A DNA stretch of 64,000 nt from Prorocentrum cordatum (lineage: Eukaryota; Sar; Dinophyceae; Prorocentrales; Prorocentraceae): positions 1-64,000 of the forward strand of contig CAUYUJ010000381.1 of the NCBI GenBank assembly GCA_963575745.1, read 5' to 3'. Below are positions 33,542 to 43,407 of this stretch, piece by piece. Positions within the stretch are counted from its first letter, which is position 1. The number at the start of each line of letters is the position of its first letter. Made by a program: the position numbers and the translations under genes. The notes beneath the pieces were generated by a model. The model made no database searches, was not told the DNA's origin, and worked only from the letters and a program-made list of their open reading frames with translations.

Positions 33542-36500
33542 ACACCACCCACTTCCACTCGGAGTGGCTCATGGCTGACCCTGTGGTGGTGGAGCCCGAC
33601 ATTGGGGTCCGGCCGTGGATGGCCTGCGACGCATTGGATGCCTCCATACGTGAGGTGTTTGGGTCCGAAGCAGTGAACGTCAGCAAGAGGGACGCCGAGG
33701 GGAAGCCTTCCACCACGCAGATTATCTGGGGGCTCAGCATGGACTTCGAGCGCGAGCGAGTTGGACTCCCGGAGCCCAAGGCCATGAAGATGCGCTTCCT
33801 ACTGGCGGAGCCGGAGCTGAGCTTCGGCTGCCGCATGGTCCGGCTGCGAACCGCGAGGGAGCTAAGTGGGCTCGGCCAGTTCTGCGCCTGCGCAGCTCCA
33901 GCCCTGAGCCTGGAGCTCCCAGCGGTCCACCGGATGCTGTCGGGTGACCCAGGTCAGGCCTACGTCCATCCGCCGGGCGACCCCGAGATGGTAGAGGCTG
34001 CGTGGGACGATTGGCACCAGACCCTGGATTGGCTGCGCGTCTGCTTTGAGATGCCGGTCGAGGGTAACTTCGAGACCTCCTTCGAGGGCCTGCTAGGCCT
34101 TCGCGAGGCCCTCGCACTCCCGGGGGCGCTCGGCAAGCTGCGCTGGCTGGGAGGCGATGCCACCCTGGATCGGATCGGTGCGCTGGACTGGTCCTCGCGC
34201 GAGTACATCGTGGCGGAGGCGGCTCCCTATCTGGAGACGCTCCGCTCCGCCCCTGGGGTCACCTGGCAGGGGGAGGGGGAGATCATCGCGGTGGTCGAAC
34301 TCCTCTGCCTGATAGCCTTGGCGGCCGAGAAGGGCCCGGACTGGTTCCAGCTGCTATTGCCGTACGTCACTGACAACAGCAATGTCAGCCGCTGGCTGCG
34401 ACGCCGCCGGGCACGGAACGCGGTGGCGCGCCACCTGCTTCGAGTCCTGGCCATGCTGGAGCTACGGTACAAGTTCCGGGTCCTGGACGGGCTTTACTTA
34501 CGGACTTACCACAACGAGCTGGCCGACTTCATTACTCGTGCCACGGTGGAGGAGGTACGCCAGCGGATGGCGGAGGCCGGATGGACCGAGCTGTCGCCGG
34601 CAGCACCGTGGGGCGAGCTGGTGGAGGAGGCCGCCCAGCGCGAGCTGCGGATGCCAGGAGACGACGGGCCCTGGCGCGCGGCTGCACTCCAAGTCAAAGG
34701 AGCCCGGGAGGCCCTACCACGCTACGCCCCCCTGCAGGTCGAGGGGGCGCGGCTGCTGGAGGTGGGAACCGCGTGGCCCCCCTTTGGGGAGGCATGGGAG
34801 AGCCTCGGTGGGTCGGCGCTGCTAGCGCCGTGGGATGTCGGTGACCGATGGGGCCCGGACGACGGGAACCATCCCAAGGACCCCACTGGGGCCCCACGGA
34901 CCCGCTGGCTGTGCGTGTCACTATCGGAGGACCCCGGTGGACGCGAAGCGACGGGCCTGGAGCGGCTACTGATCACCATTCGGCCACTGGCCGTGTTGCT
35001 CGACGCCCCCGTCAACTACGCTGCAGTGCGGCTAGGGGCGCGCTTACGGCGCCTCGGCTATGTGGCACTCTCCCCAGAGACGCGCCTACTGTGCACACAC
35101 TTCGGCGACGTCGCGGCACGCGCGCGGGCGGTCCAGGTTTGGGGTTGCGGAGAACGGGTTCGGGCACCGAGCCCCATACCCCCCCTGGGGCAGCCCTGCG
35201 TGGAGCCACGCGGCCTCTGCCAGCTCTGGAAAGAGGCAGGGCGGCCACCGCTGGATGAGCTCCGCCTGGACCTCAACAACGGCACCTTGCTCGTGGACCC
35301 TCGGATCTCGACGACGGGGGATCGCATGATGCCCTGGCCGCGCGGCACATGGCAGCCCGCGGGAGGCGGGCGGGCCCAGCGCGTGGTGATTCATGATCCG
35401 CGCGGGCCCTGCCATACGGCACGGGCGAAGCCCGACCCGTTGAAGGGCTATGCGAACACCCTGATCCTGGAAGGGTCCGAGGGCGGCTGGACCGCGCGAG
35501 CCCTGCACCCGAAAGAAATCTGGTGCGCCCAGGGGGGCACGGCGGAGCTGTGGGATGCCTTGGGCCTTGGAGGTATGCCGATCGCCGAGCGCATGCGGCA
35601 GGCCGCTCGTGCACTCCCGCGTCGCACGGCCCGCTGGGTGCTCCAGTGGGCGGAGCGCCTGCTGAGGCAGGCCGTAGAGGCAGCGAGCGCAGGCGAGGCA
35701 CCCGGGGCGCGCGCTGGCGTCGGACCCGATCACGACCGACTCGCTAACGACGAGATGGTTAAGCTGTGGCTAAAGGCCTGGCTTCAGGCCCCCGATCGCC
35801 CAAGCGGGCCATTCGAGGCTGCGCTGGAGGCGGGGAAGACGACGGACGACGCCGCTCGGTTGGCGGACCAGCTCGACCCCCCTGCTACCGCGCGGTCCAC
35901 CGCAGCAGGGGAGGACGGGGCAGGCGGGGAGCGGGTCGGGGCGGTGACCTTCGCTGTTCCGGAAGGCGCGGGCATGCCCAGGCCAAGCGCCATGGACGGC
36001 GTGGGCGGCGAGGCTCGCCCCCCGCGCAAGGCCCGCCGGCGTACCCGCAGCGCCCCTGCTCCCGCGCTGGTGAAGCCCGCCGCCTGGCGGTACGCCGGCG
36101 GGGGCGCCCCGAAAGGGATTCAAGGTGAACTCACCGACCCCCGCGAGCTGGATGCGACCGCCACCGAGGCGATGTTGGCCAAGCTTGCCGAAGGGACGCG
36201 GGCCAATTACAGCGCCGGGTGGCGTAACTGGGTACTCTGGCGGAGGCTCCGAGGCCGGAGCCCATACCTGCAGGGGGAGACTCGGGACGCCCGCCTTACG
36301 GATGAGGATGACCTCATCCGGTATGTCGTGTACCTGTACAAGGTGATGAAGAGGCGGGCCACGACCATCCGCCAGCGCCTGTTCGCCATTCGATATGCCC
36401 ACACCCTGGCCGGGTTTGGGGATGTGACCTCCGATCGGCGCCGGCTCTGGACCACGATCGAGGGACTCCGCCGCTGGGACGGAAAGGCGAAACGGAAGCT

Positions 36501-37300
36501 GCCGGCCACGCCCCGGATGTTGCGCTGGCTCCGCGAGTACTTGTTCGCCCACGGGACGGCCACGCGCCGGGAGGCGACCATCCTATGGGCGGCGCTTATG
36601 ACGGGGTACTTCTTCATGCTCCGCGCGTCGGAGTATTTGGTCCAAGAGGACCGCTCCTGGAGCATGGGGCGGGTGGTGCGTGGGCAGGACGTACAGGGGA
36701 TGCGCGGGGGTACACCCAGCGCAAGTCTCAGCGACTGCGATGAGGTAGTACTGACGATCACGTCGTCCAAGACGGACCAGTTTAACGCAGGTTGCGTACG
36801 CAACCATTACCGCTCGGGGGTGGAGTTGCGTGTCGTGGACGCACTCGCCAACCTCCAGAGGGAGCTGCCGGACCGGTTCGGACGAGGAACCGAGGCGGGG
36901 CCCCCCCTGTTCCGCCGGCCCGATGGCCACCCGATTAGGCAGGGGCTCCTCCAACTCGCGGCTGCCGCCTGCGGCGTGGACGCAGGCCAGATGGGATCCC
37001 ACTCCCTGCGCATCGGGGGCGCGACGGCGTTGTACCACGCCTGTCGCGACCTGGAGGCGGTCAAGAGGTTCGGGAGGTGGTCCACGGACGCCTTCCACGG
37101 ATATCTCTGGGAGGACCATCGGCGTCAGGCTCCATTCGCCCGAGGCATGGCGGAGGGCCACGCCTTATTGGCCCCGGACGCCCGCGGTGACGACGGCGCC
37201 GCGGCCGGCGCCCGCCCCGACCAGTTGGCCGGGAGCGACCCGCCCCAGTTTGGGAGCGACCTGAGGCCCTCGGAACGCCCGGCCTGGGCGCCCGGGCGCC
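33538..37300 (+). CDS. DIRS-like element, second frame: RT remainder, RNase H, methyltransferase-like, tyrosine recombinase
   Basis: The frame is open from before 32992, but meaningful sequence starts at about 33538 (LDTTHFHSEWLMADPVVVEP). RNase H lies at about 34260-34560 with YVTDNSNVSRW and HNELADF. A second methyltransferase-like region spans about 34745-35600. It contains FGEAWESLGG (motif I-like), LDAPVNYAAVR (motif VI-like), FGDVAARARAVQVWG (motif VIII-like) and ALHPKEIWCAQGG (late motif). The tyrosine recombinase covers about 36150-37150: FFMLRASEYL (catalytic Arg, codon 36622), HSLRIGGAT (His 37000, Arg 37009) and FHGYLWE (nucleophile Tyr, codon 37102). All four key residue types are present, so this domain may be intact. 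RT motif B is not found. Past 37200 the translation is low-complexity and may not be protein. Confidence 0.75.
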
Positions 37301-37656
37301 CCCCCTGGGCGCGCCCTTCGGCGCGAGCAGGGTCAACTACGGAGGGGGAAGGAGAGGGGGGGCTGGTGAGATACGAGCCAGGGCGAGGAGTTAACGGGCG
37401 TGTGGGGAAGCAGCAGGCGGGTCCCACGGGTATTCAGGTCAGGGCGGGGGCTTCGCGTTGTGGGGGTATCCCGGTGGACCTCTCGCCCTCGACCCCCCTT
37501 TCGCTACCGCTCCCGATCGCCCCAGGCACGCCCACCTCCTCTTGGTCCTCTCATCCGCAGCCATCTTCCACTCCAGAGCGAGGCACGCGAGCAGCGCGCG
37601 CACCCCAGCCTCGCGCGCCAGCCGCGCCTCCGCCCCGCGCTCCGGCAGCGTACATC

Positions 37657-39858
37657 ATGGGATTCCTGGTGGGCCTGGTGGCCCCGGACCAGAGCAAGGC
37701 GCGTGGCCATGACTACAGCATCATGGCGGTGAACCCCCTCGGCGTCGTCGTCTCGGGGGCCGCGCTGTCGGACGAGCTCCGGAGTGCCGCCCACAACATC
37801 CTGTACACGGTGGTGAACGAGCTGGACAGCGAGGACCTCGTCGAGGTGGTCAACCACGACCACGAAGCAGCCCCGTGCATCGCGGCGGCTTGCTTGGCCG
37901 CGGGGGCGAGCGAGGACCACGGCCAGCTGGTGATCGTCGACGGCAAGCGGGGCGCGTGGGGGGTGGGCGCGGGGCCGAATATCAAGGTCCAGCGCCAGGC
38001 GGCCAAGCTGGCGCTCGCCTTGGCCCAGTTCCAGGGGCAGCCCATGCCGGAGCTCCGCGAGCTCTGCAAGCACAACAGGGGGCTGCTCGACATGATGCGC
38101 ACAGTGGACGCGGAGGCGGTCGTGGAGCTCACCGACGTGGACGACGCCTCGAGCAGGGGCGAGGGGAGGTCGACCCCAGCCCCGGTCCTCGAGGCGGGAG
38201 AGGACGCGGTCACCGCGGCGCTGGCGCGTGCGGCCATCCAGGCTGCCGCGCGGCGCCAGAGCAAAGGCGCTCCAGCGGAGCGCCCGCGGCCCGCGCGGTC
38301 CCCAGGCCAAGAGCGCCTCGCCGAAGAGGTCCGCAAGCGCGAGAGGCGCCCTGCGCCCTTGCGCTCGCCCTCGCGCGCGAGGCGCCGCGATCGCGAGCGC
38401 GATGCGCCTCGCGATCGCGGGCGCAGGGGACAGGAGGAGGAGGCCGTCTTGAAACCCAAGACGGGCGGCGCCCCCCCGAAGGCCGACATCGTGAAGCGTG
38501 AGGCCGTCCTGAAGCCCAAGAGCGGGGGGGCGCCGCCGCGGTCCTTCGAGGTGAAGACCGAGGTGGAGGAGGCGGCGGCGCCAGGCGCGGGGGACGGTCC
38601 GCCCCAGCGCCAGCCGCGCTCGAGGAGCCGCCGTAGGCGCAAGGAGGAGCAGCGCCAGGGCGCCCAGCAGCAGCCCAGTGACCAGCACGACGAGGGCGAG
38701 TCCATCATCCGCATCGAGCGGGTACCGCACCACGTCGATGCCGAGGTGGTCAGGCAGGTGGTCGTGCCCTTCGGGGTCGTCAAACACATCGCCTTCCTGT
38801 ACGACCACCGCCACAAGCGGGGGCCGTGCGTGCTGGTGGAGTTCCAGCGCCGCGCTGACGCAAAGCGCGCGCGGGAGTGCATGAGGTCGAACTATCGGTT
38901 CTACAAGACGGACCCGTGCACGGTGGTCACGGAGTGGGCGAGCCGACCTCGCGGCCCTGACCCAGGCAGCGACGGGGAGGATGGCCCGACTATCCAGCCG
39001 CCTGCCTGCCCGACGTGCGCACTCAAGATGCGCTGGAGCTCCTTTGGCCCGGGAGACGGTTGGGGTTGCGAGATGTGCCCCGCGGGCGGAGCTAACAGCG
39101 GAGCCCTGCGGTGGCACTGTAAGGGGTGCGACGTGAGCTACTGCGAGGCTTGCCGCGTCGCCTTCGGCAAACCCAAGACGGTGGTGGAGAAGGCCCGGCG
39201 GAGCGGCCACACCGTGCGGGAGGCGCCGGGCCCCAGTGCCGGCCATGGAGAGCGCCCCAGCACGGGTGCCACGGGTGCGGGGGCTGAGGGGGACCGCCCG
39301 CCGGGCGACCTCAGCTGGCCCAAGCGTGAGAGGTCGCCCAGCCGCAACCGGCCCAAGCGCGAGAGGTCGCCCAGCCGCAGTCTGGCGCGGGACCCAGCGT
39401 GGGCGCGGCGCGGCGACACCCCTCCCGGCCGCACGCGGCGTAAGACCGGGAAGCACGCTGGGCAGCTTCGCGCTCCTCGCGGCGGCTGGTACGAGCAGGA
39501 GAAAAAGCGGCGGCGTGCTGCCGCCGCGGAGGCTGCCGCGGGCGGGGGTGGGATCCCAGCCTGGCGTGGCAAGGGCGCGGGCGACAAGGGCGGCAAGGGC
39601 GGCAAGGTCAAGGGCAAGCACTCCGGCAAGGCCGCCAAGGGCTCCAAGAGCGGCGGCAAGGGCGACAAGAGCGGCAAGGGCGGCCACTCCAAGGGCGACC
39701 AGGGCAGCCGCGGCCGGAGTGAGCGTGACTGGCCCAGCGCGGACGGTCGCGCGTCGAGGGGCGGCGATGGCGGCAGCCCCCGGGACCCCAGTGAGCGCGG
39801 CGGAGACCGCAGCGGAGACGAGAGCCGCGACCGCCAGGGGAACACGCCCTCCATCTAG
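37657..39858 (+). CDS. 733-aa protein: unknown N-terminal domain, RS-rich linker, PTB-like RRM, zinc finger, Lys/Gly tail
   Basis: In the same frame as the recombinase but after 350 bp of low-complexity translation. I start it at ATG 37657 (MGFLVGLVAPDQSKARGHDY). Residues 1-165 look globular. Residues 175-345 are Arg/Ser/Pro/Glu-rich with a repeated EAVLKPKSGGAPP unit. Residues 349-430 resemble an RRM (IIRIERVPHHV as RNP2-like, VPFGVVKHI, GPCVLVEF as RNP1-like), most like those of polypyrimidine-tract-binding proteins. Residues 451-498 hold a Cys-rich zinc finger (CPTC, CEMC, HCKGC, CEAC). A basic tail with RPKRERSPSR repeats and KGGKGGK runs follows. RNA binding is likely. It could be a third gene of the retroelement, a captured host splicing factor, or a separate intronless host gene. 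The repeats after it favour the first two. Confidence 0.65.
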   Translation: MGFLVGLVAPDQSKARGHDYSIMAVNPLGVVVSGAALSDELRSAAHNILYTVVNELDSEDLVEVVNHDHEAAPCIAAACLAAGASEDHGQLVIVDGKRGAWGVGAGPNIKVQRQAAKLALALAQFQGQPMPELRELCKHNRGLLDMMRTVDAEAVVELTDVDDASSRGEGRSTPAPVLEAGEDAVTAALARAAIQAAARRQSKGAPAERPRPARSPGQERLAEEVRKRERRPAPLRSPSRARRRDRERDAPRDRGRRGQEEEAVLKPKTGGAPPKADIVKREAVLKPKSGGAPPRSFEVKTEVEEAAAPGAGDGPPQRQPRSRSRRRRKEEQRQGAQQQPSDQHDEGESIIRIERVPHHVDAEVVRQVVVPFGVVKHIAFLYDHRHKRGPCVLVEFQRRADAKRARECMRSNYRFYKTDPCTVVTEWASRPRGPDPGSDGEDGPTIQPPACPTCALKMRWSSFGPGDGWGCEMCPAGGANSGALRWHCKGCDVSYCEACRVAFGKPKTVVEKARRSGHTVREAPGPSAGHGERPSTGATGAGAEGDRPPGDLSWPKRERSPSRNRPKRERSPSRSLARDPAWARRGDTPPGRTRRKTGKHAGQLRAPRGGWYEQEKKRRRAAAAEAAAGGGGIPAWRGKGAGDKGGKGGKVKGKHSGKAAKGSKSGGKGDKSGKGGHSKGDQGSRGRSERDWPSADGRASRGGDGGSPRDPSERGGDRSGDESRDRQGNTPSI

Positions 39859-39952
39859 GCGTGGAGCCCCCCCCGTACCCCGACGCCAGCGCCCGCGGCA
39901 TCGCGGGCGCGGGCTGAAGGCGGCGGCCTGTGAGTGAGCCGGCCCTCCTCTC

Positions 39953-40113
39953 AGCCTACCGTGCGCAGGTGGCGCCTGCGATCCTTTGAGCCTACGGTAC
40001 GCAGGTGGCGCCTGCGATCTTCTTTCTTTTAGCCTACGGTACGCAGGTGGCGCCTGCGATCTTCTTTCTTTTAGCCTACGGTACGCAGGTGGCGCCTGCG
40101 ATCCTCTCTCTTT
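39953..40113 (+). repeat. Four tandem units of 36-42 bp with internal palindrome
   Basis: Units start at 39953, 39989, 40031 and 40073 and share AGCCTACGGTACGCAGGTGG then CGCCTGCGATC. The core GCAGGTGGCGCCTGC is an imperfect palindrome. The array lies between the last reading frame and the direct repeats of the DIRS-like element. Confidence 0.85.
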
Positions 40114-40416
40114 GGAGGAGTTTAACTTTGCGCGCACGTCGCGTGCTTCCTGGACCCGGCCGTGCCGCGCGTCTTGCGCGCCGTGCGGTCGGGGCCACAC
40201 TTGCGCTCTGCGCCCGGCGCATCGTGCGCCGTCCCCTTTCGGTTCTTTTGCGCGCATCGCGCACGCGCCGCGCCCGCGCTCTGGGTGCGCGGGGCGCGGA
40301 AGGCCTCAAGGTTGCAGGCAAGTGGCCGCGCGCGCGAGGCTCTTGCAGCCTCTGGTTCCGCCCTCGCACTCGGGCGGGGCGTCCCCGCGCGCGCGGCTGC
40401 GTCTTTCTTTGCTCAT

Positions 40417-40627
40417 GGCCGAGCGGCCGCAGGCGTGCCAGAGCGCGAGCGCGCGGGCCGTCAGGGCCCACGCGCTCGCGTTGAGCGTGGGGCCATCAGG
40501 GCCCACGCCCAGGCGGAGATGCGCGTCGCCACGCTGCCATGAAAATACCATCGCCCTGTCCTGGTCCCCCTCTCGTCCCCTCCTCTCCTCCTCTCCCTCC
40601 GTTGAGTGCACGCGTATCTCACTTAAC
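40417..40627 (+). repeat. 211-bp direct repeat, first copy (B1-like)
   Basis: Starts GGCCGAGCGGCCGCAGGCGT and ends GCGTATCTCACTTAAC. It matches 40769-40979 without a difference that I can see, at an offset of 352 bp. Confidence 0.85.
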
Positions 40628-40768
40628 TTGTATAGTCTGATTGGTTGTAGACTGCAGGTTAAGTGGGAGGGGGTGTGGGCTCAGGTAGCCATTTTGGGTC
40701 CGTAGCGTTCGGCTCTGGCCGACGCGCGGGTGCCCACCCACCCCGCTTTGCTCCCAGACGCCTGCGTC
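40628..40768 (+). other. 141-bp segment between the direct repeats (A2-like), with partial spliced-leader match
   Basis: Carries GTAGCCATTTTGG at 40685-40697, identical to the core of the dinoflagellate spliced leader, followed at 40699 by TCCGTAGC, its first bases. In PAT-type elements the segment between the two B repeats equals the element's 5' end. No second copy is found upstream of the genes here. Confidence 0.5.
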
Positions 40769-40979
40769 GGCCGAGCGGCCGCAGGCGTGCCAGAGCGCGA
40801 GCGCGCGGGCCGTCAGGGCCCACGCGCTCGCGTTGAGCGTGGGGCCATCAGGGCCCACGCCCAGGCGGAGATGCGCGTCGCCACGCTGCCATGAAAATAC
40901 CATCGCCCTGTCCTGGTCCCCCTCTCGTCCCCTCCTCTCCTCCTCTCCCTCCGTTGAGTGCACGCGTATCTCACTTAAC
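40769..40979 (+). repeat. 211-bp direct repeat, second copy (B2-like)
   Basis: Same sequence as 40417-40627. Probable 3' end of the DIRS-like element; unrelated DNA (CGAACTTCTGGTGG) follows. Confidence 0.85.
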
Positions 40980-41057
40980 CGAACTTCTGGTGGCCTTCGG
41001 CGTCGTCCAGCGTGCTGGACGGCGCCGTGGGCTTCCTTTGAAGCTGCCCCATCCATC

Positions 41058-41125
41058 CATCCATCCTCCTCCTCCTCCTCCTCCTCCTCCTCCCCCTCCT
41101 CCCCCTCCTCCTCCCCTCCTCCCTG
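41058..41125. repeat. (CTC)n microsatellite
   Basis: CTC/CCC trinucleotides directly after the short CATC run at 41047-41066. Confidence 0.9.
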
Positions 41126-41164
41126 AGTGACGGCAGCCTCGTCCTCTACGCTGCCCTCGTTTCC

Positions 41165-41285
41165 CCGCGTTTGGGCCTCGTCGCCACCGCCGAGGGTGCC
41201 TCGAGGTTCCTGTCAGAACGCGGCCTGGGAGAGGTCCGGGGAGTAGCCGTATCGGACCTTTTGGTTCCCCGAATCCTCGTCATCT
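41165..41285 (+). repeat. Introner-like family D, copy 1
   Basis: Shares GAGAGGTCCGGGGAGTAGCC, GTATCGGACCTTTTGG and the CCTCGTCGCCNCCGC region with copies at 46801-46945 and 51840-51965. Confidence 0.55.
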
Positions 41286-41449
41286 TCTCTTGCCCCTCTG
41301 TGCCCAGCACTCGGGTTGGCCTTCCAGAGGGTGCTGCATCCCAGGCGCCTCCTGGCCGTCGCCCTCGAGGGTGCGACCGTCGCACACGGAGCGCAGAAGG
41401 GGGTCTGCTGCGCAGCGGAAATGCACGTCGATCTCGCTCCAATCGATGC

Positions 41450-41660
41450 TTCAGGGGCAACGTCAGGGGGGGATAGGCTCAGGGGGGATGCATCGACCCC
41501 GAATTGCCCGTTGATCGCCGATAGGGGCCTGAGCGCCCACCCCGGCCACGAGCGTTGCGGATCTGCTATCGGGGCCTATCGCCGATATATCGGCGATGTG
41601 TCGCCGATTCCAGGTCGATGGCCCCCCCTCAGTTGGTTCCCCCTAGCGTTTATCCTGAAT
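41450..41660 (+). repeat. TIR family G, copy 1
   Basis: Outer ends AGGGGCAACGTCAGGGGGGG and TTCCCCCTAGCGTTTATCCT are inverted. Inside lie ATGCATCGACC / GGTCGATGGCC and a palindromic core TATCGCCGATATATCGGCGA. Related to 50130-50545. Confidence 0.6.
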
Positions 41661-41964
41661 GCTGTGCGCAGCCTGCTGGTCGTCATCGCCATTGGCATGA
41701 ATTGGAGTACTGTAGGCGGCGATATCATCTGTTCAGTCCGGTTCTGCGTGGTAGCACGATTCTTGAGCCTCCGCTCTAAGAAGGCAATGTGGAGCTCTTC
41801 CTTCATGATCTCGGCTTTGGGCCCCAGCCTGTGGCGAGGAATGATGTCGGAGGCGACGTCGCCAGCGAGGTCCTCCTTGCGAAACCAGGGTGCTTGGTAT
41901 CTGTTCCGTGCCGCTCGAGCAGCTGCTGCTGTAGCAGACGTCCATTGTTCAAGCAGTGGCGAGG

Positions 41965-42545
41965 CGTCCTAGCTGCCCCATAGGCCCACCAGAAAATATT
42001 CGAAGAACCTCTTGGGATTTGCGCGAAATGGTCTTAAAACATGTTTGGCCGATGTTGTTTTGCTTTAACACATCGGGTGTTTGTTCTAAGGGCATTAATT
42101 GTTCCTAACAACATTTTGGGGTTCTTAGAACATTCCGTGGTAGGCCCATAGGAATGCCGTGACGGTCGGTCCCTGCTCAAACGGTGGAGCAGTCGGCGCG
42201 GGTGGTGGGGCTGGCCAGGCCGTTCGCGCGATCACCGGGTTCAGCCGCCAAGGTGGCGCGGGGTCACGTGCGTTGCCCAACCCTGGCGGGGATGGGTGGC
42301 GCGGGAGGATGAGTCAAGCATTGGCGAAGCGTCTTGGCTCGCCTATAAAACCACCAAACCGTGTTCTAAGAACCTTTTGTGGTTTCCACGAAATTTTCTT
42401 TGGACATTTGAGGCTGGGACTGTCTTGTTTGAACACGTCAGGTTTATGTTCTAAGAACATTCATTGTTTTTTGCTCTTAGAAGGTATTTGGGTTCTAAGA
42501 GCATGTCGTGGTAGGCCTATAGGAATGCCGGGACGGTCGGTCCCT
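41965..42545 (+). repeat. Family H: two diverged tandem TIR elements
   Basis: Two units (about 41963-42185 and 42327-42550) share GTTCTAAGAACATTC-like strings and the flank GGAATGCCGNGACGGTCGGT. Each unit has inverted ends of the type CCCATAGGCCCACCA. No coding signal. Confidence 0.6.
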
Positions 42546-42685
42546 GCGCAATTGAGGTTCGTCCGTGGTGCCTCGCCAAGGGCTCTCGAGGGTCGCTGCC
42601 GCCCATCCTGGACGGCCTTCCAGGGCCCAGATCTACACTTCAGGCCTCCCAGATGGGGTCCGAGCAGATGGAATCGGAGGATCGC

Positions 42686-42830
42686 GCCGCATCGCGATGC
42701 ATCGGCGATGCGGCTCGATGTGGAGCCCGATTTTCTCCACGCTGGCGTCGCCAAAGCATCGCCCACGTCGACGATGCATCGCCAGTGCATCGCCAATGTA
42801 TCGGCGATGCGGCACGATCCTCCGACTCCA
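42686..42830. repeat. GATCGCGCCGCATCGC palindromic repeat, copy 1
   Basis: Contains GATGCATCGGCGATGCGGC and its reverse complement at the two ends. Related copies lie at 43275-43375 and 53858-53895. Confidence 0.6.
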
Positions 42831-42896
42831 TCTACTCCGAGCCCACCTGGGAGGCCTCTATACACCTACGAGGCAGGGCTTTGGAAACAATTTGCC

Positions 42897-42904
42897 CCCC
42901 CCCC

Positions 42905-42992
<88 letters not shown>
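42897..42992. repeat. (CA)n microsatellite
   Basis: About 85 bp of pure CA after a short C run. Confidence 0.95.
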
Positions 42993-42994
<2 letters not shown>

Positions 42995-43274
42995 CGCACA
43001 CACTGCTCTGGGCAACCCGCTCATGCGCATCGGTTCTGATCTTGTCTCGCTGCGTGATCGCTTCGTGATCAGGGGCAGAGGCTGCCCTTCTCCAACAGGT
43101 GGGGTGGGTGGGGCGCGCGAGAGCGCAGCGCTTCCCGCGCCTCGCACCAACCGCGCGGCGCGGAGCGAGCGCTCGAAGCCTGGCTTTTGCTCCCCTCTTT
43201 TCCGCCCCTGTCCAACAACGCGGCCTCCAAGGGCACAGACTCAGGCCTTCCAGGTGGGGTCCGAGGGGGTGGGG

Positions 43275-43375
43275 CCCAGGGATCGCGCCGCATCGCCGAT
43301 GCATCGGCGACGTCGGCGTAGAGAGAGTCTGGCTCCACGTCGAGCCGCATCGCCGATGCATCGGCGATGCGCCGT
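43275..43375. repeat. GATCGCGCCGCATCGC palindromic repeat, copy 2
   Basis: GCATCGCCGATGCATCGGCG occurs twice in 80 bp, separated by a short unique segment. Confidence 0.6.
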
Positions 43376-43407
43376 GAACGGAGCAGCGGTCCGGATCGTT
43401 TGCTCAG

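Larger units (their letters stand above)
26350..40979 (+). mobile_element. DIRS-like (tyrosine recombinase) retroelement
   Basis: A unit of about 14.6 kb with reverse transcriptase, RNase H, methyltransferase-like and tyrosine recombinase regions in the order known for DIRS-type elements. These integrate through a recombinase rather than a DDE integrase and lack LTRs. It is split into two frames at about 33540 and ends in a B-A-B arrangement of direct repeats (40417-40979), as in PAT/Ngaro-type relatives. The 5' limit is uncertain: no copy of the A segment was found before the first frame. High GC and absence of introns contrast with the host exons. The copy is probably inactive (see the RT junction at 33540). 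Confidence 0.7.

Noticed and set aside
37504-40257. 917-residue minus-strand open frame
   Set aside because: Antisense of a GC-rich coding region with few AT-containing stop codons; the plus strand holds the recognisable RRM and zinc motifs.
40682-40720. Spliced-leader RNA gene
   Set aside because: No donor site or Sm-type downstream sequence follows; the leader match is partial.
41316-41972. 218-residue plus-strand frame
   Set aside because: It runs through a TIR element with no exon-like part; no motif recognised.
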